Assembly: GCA_020057805.1 (NCBI GenBank)
Contig: JAGVFD010000021.1
Coordinates: 1 to 12,315 of the forward strand
DNA length: 12,315 nt
Origin: Sideroxydans sp.
GTDB taxonomy: Bacteria > Pseudomonadota > Gammaproteobacteria > Burkholderiales > Gallionellaceae
Direction: 5' to 3'
A model generated the notes under the pieces. That model was not told where the DNA came from and did not search any database. It saw nothing but the letters and a program-made list of their open reading frames with translations. This document shows, piece by piece, positions 1 to 7,902 of this stretch. The translations under genes and the position numbers were made by a program. How positions within the stretch are numbered: the first letter of the stretch is position 1; each line of letters opens with the position of its first letter.

Positions 1-130
1 AACTGAATAAATTACCTGTTAGACACGTAAATTGGGATTATTAAGCCCATTAGTCGCGTTTTGTTGTTTTTATTAGGCCGACCCCTAGGCGTTAGTAAAA
101 TAACTCGCTATAGGCCATTTGGGAAGATAC

Positions 131-165
131 GGCTTGAATCCCTTGTGTTTATTGGGATTCAAGCC
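131..165. repeat. Perfect 12-bp inverted repeat (stem-loop) downstream of gyrB
   Basis: The arms GGCTTGAATCCC (131-142) and GGGATTCAAGCC (154-165) are exact reverse complements around an 11-base loop. The element lies about 100 bases past the gyrB stop, in a 263-base stretch where I see no gene. Neither flank carries a T-run, so it is not a textbook intrinsic terminator. It could be a factor-dependent terminator, an mRNA 3'-end stabiliser or one copy of a dispersed intergenic repeat. A similar but imperfect segment starting ATTGGGATT lies at 31-49. The repeat itself is certain; its role is not. Confidence 0.6.
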
Positions 166-263
166 TACTAGGGCCTACTTTGTTGAAACTTTCCCCAAAA
201 TTTAGTTTTTCAAAATAGTGAGAATTTTTCAAACAATTTTGAGAACCTACAACCCCACCACTT

Positions 264-2723
<2,460 letters not shown>

Positions 2724-2740
2724 CTAGCTGGCTTAAATTT

Positions 2741-3850
2741 TTAGATACGCATCGGCATCACAACATATTTGTAATCCCCTTTTTCCGGAACGGTAATCAA
2801 TAAACTACTGTTTTGATCACCAAAAGAAAGAGTGATTTGCTCACCGCTGATATTGTTTATACCTTCTAATAAATAATTCACATTAAAGCCAATATCCAAA
2901 GCGCCGCCTTGGTAGTCGGTTTCAATATCTTCTTGTGCTTCCTCTTGTTCACTGTTGCTGCTGATGATTTGTAGATTTTTTTCTGTCAACAACAGACGTA
3001 CGCCACGGAATTTTTCATTAGACAGGATAGCTGCACGTTGTAGCGCTTGCAAAATCACCACTCGATTTAACATGAGGTTGTTAGTGTGATTGGGGATAAC
3101 GCGAGTGTAATCTGGGAATTTCCCGTCAATTACTTTCGAAGTAAGAATAATGTTAGCAAAGGTCGCACGAATTTGTTTTTCTGCTAGCTCTAATTGTATT
3201 TTTTCGGTTGAGTCGGTCAGTAGTTTCAATAGTTCGTTGACAGTTTTACGTGAAAGGATGACTTCTTTTTTAGGATAATCACCCTCTATTACTTCAGCAA
3301 TATAAGCCAGTCGATGCCCATCTGTAGCGATCAATTTAATACTGCTGGCCTCAATGACTAGCAATACGCCATTCAAGTAATAACGAATATCTTGTTGTGC
3401 CATGGCATGTTGCACAGCACTTAATAGTCGCTTTAATTTTCCTTGCTCAATTTCTATTTTCACAGAACCTGTTAATTGCTCTGTCAGCGTAGGGAAATCT
3501 TGTGCGGGAAGGGTTTGCAAACTGAAACGGCTTTTGTTTGCCTTAACTAATAATTTATTCTCATGCGTATCTAAACTGATACTGCTTTCATCAGGTATTG
3601 CACGCAAAATTTCTTGCAGTTTTTTAGCCGAAATTGTTATTGCTTCTACATCGCCTGTATTTTGCAATTCAGTTTTAAGTTGCGCCTCAATTTGAATTTC
3701 CAGATCTGTCGTAATAAAACGAACTCCTTCTGCATTCTTTTTCAAAAGAACATTTGAAAGAATGGGTAAAGGCTGTTTGCGTTCAACAATTCCTACAACA
3801 GCTTGAAGAGGAGCGAGTAGATCATTACGACCAATTTGTTTTATAAACAT
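2741..3850 (-). CDS. dnaN: DNA polymerase III beta subunit (sliding clamp)
   Basis: The beta clamp is a ring-shaped dimer that encircles DNA and tethers polymerase III and other clamp-binding proteins. The 369 residues are the normal family length for three clamp folds of about 120 residues each. Diagnostic segments are IATDGHRLA around 174-182 in the second domain, DGKFPDYTRVIP around 242-253 and the C-terminal VMPMRI (364-369), part of the hydrophobic peptide-binding cleft. The ATG start has a good ribosome-binding site, AAGGA at 3863-3859 on the minus strand, eight bases upstream. The gene is preceded by the AT-rich gap that separates it from dnaA and followed closely by gyrB. I see no convincing sigma-70 promoter in that gap, so cotranscription from dnaA is possible. 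The protein looks intact. Confidence 0.98.
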   Translation of the reverse strand: MFIKQIGRNDLLAPLQAVVGIVERKQPLPILSNVLLKKNAEGVRFITTDLEIQIEAQLKTELQNTGDVEAITISAKKLQEILRAIPDESSISLDTHENKLLVKANKSRFSLQTLPAQDFPTLTEQLTGSVKIEIEQGKLKRLLSAVQHAMAQQDIRYYLNGVLLVIEASSIKLIATDGHRLAYIAEVIEGDYPKKEVILSRKTVNELLKLLTDSTEKIQLELAEKQIRATFANIILTSKVIDGKFPDYTRVIPNHTNNLMLNRVVILQALQRAAILSNEKFRGVRLLLTEKNLQIISSNSEQEEAQEDIETDYQGGALDIGFNVNYLLEGINNISGEQITLSFGDQNSSLLITVPEKGDYKYVVMPMRI

Positions 3851-4021
3851 ATGTATTTTCCTTAAATACTTAATAACAATAATAAGGCCAGCAAAGTTTG
3901 TGAGTAACTTAAAAACCTCAAATGATACAGCGTGATATAGCTATTAAAAGCTGTTACTAATTTAGTTAACGATTTATGTATAATATGTTGAAACTATTTT
4001 AACTTAGTGCTTAACAACGTC

Positions 4022-4030
4022 TTATCCACA
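4022..4030 (+). promoter_or_regulatory. DnaA box, perfect consensus
   Basis: TTATCCACA is an exact match to the high-affinity DnaA box. It sits at the edge of the AT-rich dnaN/dnaA gap, 24 bases past the dnaA stop codon on the dnaA strand. Confidence 0.8.
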
Positions 4031-4032
4031 AT

Positions 4033-4041
4033 ACATCCACA
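4033..4041 (+). promoter_or_regulatory. Weak DnaA box-like sequence
   Basis: ACATCCACA matches TTATCCACA at 7 of 9 positions. It follows the perfect box by 11 bases in the same orientation, so it could be a low-affinity cooperative site. On its own it would be weak evidence. Confidence 0.4.
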
Positions 4042-4053
4042 GCTTTAATTTAG

Positions 4054-4062
4054 TTATCCACG
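4054..4062 (+). promoter_or_regulatory. Near-consensus DnaA box overlapping the dnaA stop codon
   Basis: TTATCCACG matches the consensus at 8 of 9 positions. Read on the minus strand it is CGT GGA TAA, the last two codons and stop of dnaA. It lies 21 bases from the weak box and 32 from the perfect box, in the same orientation. Confidence 0.55.
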
Positions 4063-5409
4063 TAACGTTTGGTGCAGCAAATTAAAGTCAGCTTCAATCA
4101 CATTGTCGGTGTTGCGTAAGGATTCAATGGTTTTGCAAGCATGTAAAACTGTGGTGTGATCACGCCCACCAAAGGCATTTCCAATTTCAGGTAAGCTTAA
4201 TTGAGTTAATTCACGCGCTAAACTCATGGCAATTTGACGAGGCCTAGCAATGGCTCTGGTACGCTTTTTGGATAGCAAATCAACCATTTTTAGACGATAA
4301 AAATCAGCCACCGTTTTTTGAATGTTCTCAATAGTAACTTGTTTATTCTGTGCCGCGAGTAGGTCGCGCAAAGCTTCTTTTGCTAACTCAATGGTAATGG
4401 GCCGTTTATGAAAGCGCGCATAGGCTTCGATGCGGTTAAGCGCGCCTTCTAATTCACGAATGTTAGAGCGCACATGTTTGGCAATAAAGAAGGCGACGTC
4501 TTCGCTAATAGGCGCACTACTTTGAGCTGATTTTTGCAGCAAAATAGCGACACGCATTTCTAATCCAGGCGGCTCAATAGCGACAGTGAGACCGCAAGTG
4601 AATCTAGAAGTTAAGCGTGGCTCAATTCCAGTGATTTCTTTTGGAAATGTGTCGCAGGTAATAACTACTTGTTTATGGGTATCAATCAGTGAATTAAGGG
4701 TATAAAAAAATTCCTGTTGTGTACCTGGTTTATCAGCGATGAATTGAATATCGTCAATAAGCAATAAATCGAGTGAGTTGTAATGTTGCTTAAACTCATC
4801 AAAATTTTTGGTTTGAAAGGCTTTTACAACGCCTGATATGTAGTTAGTTGCATGAATATAGCTAATTTTTGCTTGTGGATTTTCTTTTGCAACAAGATTG
4901 CCAATCGATTGAAGTAAATGAGTCTTTCCCAACCCAACCCCCCCATAAATAAATAAAGGGTTGTAAGTCATGCCAGGTGTTTCAGCTACTTGCAGACCAG
5001 CAGCATGGGCTAATTGGTTGGCTTTGCCTGTAACAAAGGTTTCAAAAGTGAGTTGGGCGTTAAGCTTATTAATAATCTTTGTTGGTTTAATGGACGCCGC
5101 GATTGAAACTTCTTTTTTGGGGAGAATTGGATCGTTATCATTTTTAAGCGTCTGTTTTTGAGGCGCACGTTTTTCAATACGAAGCTCTATTTCGGGAGGC
5201 GCTTGAAAAAATGGCGCAGCTCGTTTGCTAATCTCTGACAAAAAACGTTCTTGAATAATGCGCAGGGTAAAACTATTAGGCGCCGTTAAAATGAGGCGAT
5301 TGCCATCCACCTCAAAAACCAATGGTTTAATCCATGAATTGTATTGTTGTAGGGGGAGCAGCTCTTTGAAGAATTGCTGGCAACTACCGGATAAACCATG
5401 AGCAGACAT
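4054..5409 (-). CDS. dnaA: Chromosomal replication initiator protein DnaA
   Basis: DnaA binds DnaA boxes, melts the origin and loads the helicase. Numbering from the chosen start (451 residues): domain I contains the QQYNSWIKPL segment (22-31); a short linker lies near 80-110; the AAA+ domain has Walker A GGVGLGKT (156-163), Walker B LLLIDDIQF (215-223) and the arginine-finger segment LTSRF (266-270). The C-terminal DNA-binding domain has the signature GGRDHTTVLHA (414-424). An upstream in-frame ATG at 5430 would add seven residues and is the first ATG after an in-frame TAG. I prefer 5409 because it puts the conserved Trp at residue 26, close to its position in E. coli DnaA. Neither start has a recognisable ribosome-binding site. 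A perfect DnaA box about 56 bases upstream of the chosen start suggests autoregulation (inference). The stop codon lies inside a DnaA-box-like sequence. Confidence 0.97.
   Translation of the reverse strand: MSAHGLSGSCQQFFKELLPLQQYNSWIKPLVFEVDGNRLILTAPNSFTLRIIQERFLSEISKRAAPFFQAPPEIELRIEKRAPQKQTLKNDNDPILPKKEVSIAASIKPTKIINKLNAQLTFETFVTGKANQLAHAAGLQVAETPGMTYNPLFIYGGVGLGKTHLLQSIGNLVAKENPQAKISYIHATNYISGVVKAFQTKNFDEFKQHYNSLDLLLIDDIQFIADKPGTQQEFFYTLNSLIDTHKQVVITCDTFPKEITGIEPRLTSRFTCGLTVAIEPPGLEMRVAILLQKSAQSSAPISEDVAFFIAKHVRSNIRELEGALNRIEAYARFHKRPITIELAKEALRDLLAAQNKQVTIENIQKTVADFYRLKMVDLLSKKRTRAIARPRQIAMSLARELTQLSLPEIGNAFGGRDHTTVLHACKTIESLRNTDNVIEADFNLLHQTLRG
4928..4944 (-). other. Potential G-quadruplex motif in dnaA
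   Basis: The dnaA coding strand reads G7-TT-G3-TT-G3 here, which can be split into four G3 runs with loops of one to two bases. It encodes the glycine-rich Walker A loop. The motif is plain in the sequence; folding in the cell is untested. Confidence 0.4.
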
Positions 5410-5464
5410 AAAGGCGGACTGAAGAAGCATAGGAACGGAGGTATTCTACAAGCTCCCATAAAAG

Positions 5465-5473
5465 TTATCCACA
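5465..5473 (+). promoter_or_regulatory. DnaA box, perfect consensus, in the dnaA/rpmH gap
   Basis: TTATCCACA lies upstream of dnaA and 12 bases before the -35 element of the rpmH promoter. It can serve DnaA autorepression, modulation of the ribosomal-protein promoter, or act as part of a split origin. Its placement in the divergent gap makes a chance match unlikely. Confidence 0.75.
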
Positions 5474-5485
5474 AGTTAAAAGGGC

Positions 5486-5514
5486 TTGACAGGAAGGCCG
5501 CAAGCGATTGTAAT
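5486..5514 (+). promoter_or_regulatory. Sigma-70 promoter for the rpmH-rnpA operon
   Basis: A consensus -35 TTGACA (5486-5491) and a near-consensus -10 TGTAAT (5509-5514) are separated by the optimal 17 bases. A GC-rich CGCGCGC discriminator follows directly, the feature typical of promoters repressed by ppGpp/DksA, which would suit a ribosomal-protein gene. The expected transcript start is near 5521, about 30 bases before rpmH. The -10 lies inside a short palindrome, GCGATT-GT-AATCGC (5504-5517). Confidence 0.8.
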
Positions 5515-5551
5515 CGCGCGCTTTTCAATTCACCAACTAAGGAATCTAACC

Positions 5552-5686
5552 ATGAAACGTACCTTCCAACCCTCCGTTATTAAGCGTAAACGTACACACG
5601 GCTTTTTAGTTCGTATGAAAACAAAAGGTGGTCGTGCAGTTATCGCCGCACGTCGCGCCAAAGGCCGCGTGCGTCTTGGCGTGTAA
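5552..5686 (+). CDS. rpmH: 50S ribosomal protein L34 (bL34)
   Basis: L34 is a very small basic protein of the large ribosomal subunit. The 44-residue product begins [18 protein letters not shown] and continues through the conserved ARRAKGR region to its end at RLGV, matching the family along its full length. Longer in-frame readings exist, but this ATG starts the conserved N-terminus exactly and has AAGGA (5539-5543) eight bases upstream. It is the first gene after the strong promoter at 5486. rnpA follows and probably begins inside its last codons, the conserved rpmH-rnpA pairing. Confidence 0.98.
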   Translation: MKRTFQPSVIKRKRTHGFLVRMKTKGGRAVIAARRAKGRVRLGV

Positions 5687-6038
5687 TTCATTAAAAACGT
5701 TTAGTTTTTCTCGGCGCTATCGGTTGTCGCGCCGAGAGGGGTTTTCTCGAATACTGCGAGCAAAAGCGCATACCAATCCTTGGTTTGCTGTTCATTCAGA
5801 ACTTAATACTCTAATCAATGCAAGGCTTGGTGTGACGGTGAGTAAGCGTGCCGCGCCTAGCGCGGTGCTTCGTAATCGAATTAAGCGGCAAATTCGTGAG
5901 ACTTTCCGCCTGTTAGGTGGGGCACGGGTGGAGCGAGATATTGTTGTTCGCCTACGTAAAGTGCCAGATACGGTAGATAAAGAGGCGGCGAAACTTGCGC
6001 TGAAAGTATCCATACAGCGGGCATTACAGCAAAAATGA
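5676..6038 (+). CDS. rnpA: Ribonuclease P protein component
   Basis: RnpA is the small basic protein that binds RNase P RNA and helps it remove 5' leaders from precursor tRNAs. From the proposed TTG start the product has 120 residues, normal for the family. It shows the basic [14 protein letters not shown]-terminal segment, a LGVTVSKR strand and the RNR signature [11 protein letters not shown] (RNR at 66-68). No ATG gives a full-length protein. TTG 5676 overlaps rpmH by 11 bases and has an AAAGG 11 bases upstream. GTG codons at 5628 and 5634 would overlap rpmH more deeply. TTG 5724 would cut away conserved basic residues. Translational coupling to rpmH is likely. A GC-rich hairpin at 5709-5737 lies within its first codons. 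The end overlaps yidD as ATGA. Function is secure; the start is uncertain. Confidence 0.93.
   Translation: MACNSLKTFSFSRRYRLSRREGFSRILRAKAHTNPWFAVHSELNTLINARLGVTVSKRAAPSAVLRNRIKRQIRETFRLLGGARVERDIVVRLRKVPDTVDKEAAKLALKVSIQRALQQK
5709..5737 (+). terminator. GC-rich hairpin early in rnpA, possible attenuator
   Basis: TCTCGGCGC (5709-5717) pairs perfectly with GCGCCGAGA (5729-5737) across an 11-base loop, and GGGG then TTTT follow. It begins 22 bases after the rpmH stop codon and inside the rnpA reading frame, encoding about residues 12-21. It could cause partial termination or protect the rpmH mRNA 3' end, so that L34 is made in excess over RnpA. The T-run is short and offset, so full termination is unlikely. 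Confidence 0.4.
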
Positions 6039-6244
6039 AGTATTTTTTCTTAAAGCTCGTTCGTGGTTACCAGCGTTTCATTAGTCCAATGACGCCGCCT
6101 TCCTGTCGTTTTAGTCCTACTTGTTCACAATATGCCTATGAGTCCATACAAAAATATGGTGCGATTAAGGGATTGTGGATGTCAATTAAGCGAGTAGGAC
6201 GGTGCCACCCGTTTAATCCGGGCGGTTACGATCCTGTTCCATAA
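6035..6244 (+). CDS. yidD: Membrane protein insertion efficiency factor YidD
   Basis: YidD is a small inner-membrane-associated protein that assists YidC-dependent insertion. The 69 residues show the full family pattern: an amphipathic N-terminus ([12 protein letters not shown]), [14 protein letters not shown] with C24 and C30, and [15 protein letters not shown] with C57. The start ATG overlaps the rnpA stop as ATGA, which implies coupled translation. yidC begins 23 bases downstream, so the helper and the insertase are neighbours. Length and motifs are complete. Confidence 0.96.
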   Translation: MKYFFLKLVRGYQRFISPMTPPSCRFSPTCSQYAYESIQKYGAIKGLWMSIKRVGRCHPFNPGGYDPVP

Positions 6245-6267
6245 GTTAATTATTGGGGTGTACACAG

Positions 6268-7902
6268 ATGGATATGCGTCGGCTGTTTTTATTTTTGATT
6301 TTTTCCTTTTCCCTAGTTGTTTTGTGGGGTGAATGGACGCGACAAAATCAGCCACAAACGCCTGTTGCCGCTCCTGCGTTAGTCAGTAAAGAAGCGGGCG
6401 TGCCTTCAGTGACGACGGCGTTAGCGCCCCAAGCCATTGCCCCTGTCGAAACAGTGAAGCTGCCTAGCGGCAAGATGTTGCATATAACAACGGATGTTTT
6501 TGAAGCGGAAATCAATACGGCTGGCGGCAATATTGAGCGTCTTTCACTATTGCAGCACCGTAATGCTAATGATCAAACCAAGCCGATTGTGTTGTTTCAA
6601 CGCGACGGCAGCCTAACTTATGTGGAGCAGTCTGGCTTGTTGGGCAAGGGTTTGCCAACACACAACGCGGCGTTTCAAGCCGAAACAGCGGAATTTAAGC
6701 TGCTTGATGGTAAAGACTCGGTTGAAGTAAAGCTCACCGCGACGGCAACTGACGGGGCCTTGGTTAGTAAAACTTACACATTCCATCGCGGCAACTATTT
6801 GGTGGATGTTGCTTATGTGGTTAAAAACACAAGCGCTACAGCTATTCAACCCTCCGCTTATTTCCAGCTATTGCGTGATTCAACTCCGCCCGAGGGCGCA
6901 TCAGCTTTTGTGCCTACCTACACAGGCGCGGCGGCTTTCACAGATTTAGAGAAATACATCAAGATAGACTTCTCTGATATTGAGAAGAACAAAGTGACAT
7001 TACCTAAAGATCCAGACAATGGTTGGGTAGGGATGGTGCAACATTACTTTGTGTCAGCTTGGCTGCCTCAAGGCAAGTCACCGCGTGAGTTTTATACCAA
7101 ACACGTAGAAGGCAATCTCAACTCGGTGGGGGTGATTCTGCCTATGGCGAGTATTGAGCCCAACCAAACACAAAGCATTAGTAATCAATTGTATGTTGGC
7201 CCGGCTATGACCAAGCTGGACGATATTGCGCCAGGTTTGGGATTAACCGTGGATTACGGCATTTTTACGGTATTTGCAGCACCGTTGTTTTGGGCGATGT
7301 CGTTCTTGAACGACCTAGTGCATAACTGGGGTGTCGCCATTGTGTTGCTGACCGTTCTGATTAAATTGGCCTTTTTCCCCTTGTCAGCAGCCAGTTATCG
7401 TTCGATGGCTAAAATGAGCGTAGTTGCGCCCAAGCTGGAAAAAATTAAGAAACAATATGGAGATGACCGCGAACGTTTGAACAAAGCCATGATGGATTTG
7501 TACAAGACGGAAAAGATTAATCCATTGGGAGGATGTCTGCCAATGTTGATTCAAATCCCTGTGTTCATTGGATTGTATTGGGCCATTTTGGAAAGCGTTG
7601 AACTACGTCATGCGCCCTTCTTTGGTTGGATTAACGACTTGTCCGCGACCGACCCATACTATGTGTTGCCACTCATTATGGGCGCGAGCATGTTGATTCA
7701 AAGTAAGCTCAACCCTGTGCCTACGGATCCGATTCAGGCGAAAGTCATGCAAATTATGCCGATTGCTTTTAGCGTGGTGTTCTTTTTCTTCCCCGCTGGC
7801 TTGGTGCTGTATTCCATTGTGAATAACGTACTCTCCATTGGTCAGCAGTGGTATATCAAGCGTGCCGCAGAGGCCGAACAACTTGGCACAAAGAAAGCCT
7901 GA
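6268..7902 (+). CDS. yidC: Membrane protein insertase YidC
   Basis: YidC inserts and folds inner-membrane proteins, alone or with SecYEG. The 544-residue product has Gram-negative architecture: an N-terminal membrane helix (about residues 4-20), a large periplasmic beta domain (about 60-320), then the conserved core with membrane segments near 355-373, 425-444, 464-481 and 496-524. Landmarks are SAASYRSMAKM, INPLGGCLPMLIQIPVF and FFPAGLVLYSIVNN. At the position of E. coli Arg366 there is Lys366 (LTVLIKLAFFPL), a conservative change that I recall from other betaproteobacteria. ATG 6268 is chosen because it directly precedes the basic MRRLF start of the signal-anchor and follows a GGGGTG ribosome-binding site; a TTG at 6253 would add five atypical residues. 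The last 20 bases overlap mnmE. Confidence 0.97.
   Translation: MDMRRLFLFLIFSFSLVVLWGEWTRQNQPQTPVAAPALVSKEAGVPSVTTALAPQAIAPVETVKLPSGKMLHITTDVFEAEINTAGGNIERLSLLQHRNANDQTKPIVLFQRDGSLTYVEQSGLLGKGLPTHNAAFQAETAEFKLLDGKDSVEVKLTATATDGALVSKTYTFHRGNYLVDVAYVVKNTSATAIQPSAYFQLLRDSTPPEGASAFVPTYTGAAAFTDLEKYIKIDFSDIEKNKVTLPKDPDNGWVGMVQHYFVSAWLPQGKSPREFYTKHVEGNLNSVGVILPMASIEPNQTQSISNQLYVGPAMTKLDDIAPGLGLTVDYGIFTVFAAPLFWAMSFLNDLVHNWGVAIVLLTVLIKLAFFPLSAASYRSMAKMSVVAPKLEKIKKQYGDDRERLNKAMMDLYKTEKINPLGGCLPMLIQIPVFIGLYWAILESVELRHAPFFGWINDLSATDPYYVLPLIMGASMLIQSKLNPVPTDPIQAKVMQIMPIAFSVVFFFFPAGLVLYSIVNNVLSIGQQWYIKRAAEAEQLGTKKA

Larger units (their letters stand above)
3851..4062. other. Candidate replication origin (oriC) between dnaN and dnaA
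   Basis: This gap is 203 bases (3851-4053), and 3851-4020 is about 26% GC by hand count. Its dnaA-proximal end has DnaA-box sequences in one orientation at 4022, 4033 and 4054, with start-to-start distances of 11 and 21 bases, close to one and two helical turns. That places them on one face of the helix, as expected for cooperative DnaA assembly beside an unwinding element. No GATC (Dam) site occurs in the gap, so SeqA/Dam control of the E. coli kind looks unlikely. The dnaA/rpmH gap, with one more perfect box, could be part of a split origin. Gene orientation alone would also allow initiation in the dnaA/rpmH gap. Confidence 0.6.

Noticed and set aside
210-242. AT-only hairpin (TCAAAAT / ATTTTGA, 19-base loop) just past gyrB as a terminator
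   Set aside because: Seven weak A-T rich pairs with a large loop in AT-rich DNA are expected by chance, and no clean T-run follows on the minus strand.
3979-3984. Exact TATAAT on the plus strand in the dnaN/dnaA gap, and TATTAT on the minus strand
   Set aside because: No acceptable -35 lies 16-18 bases upstream in either direction, and such hexamers are common in 26% GC DNA.
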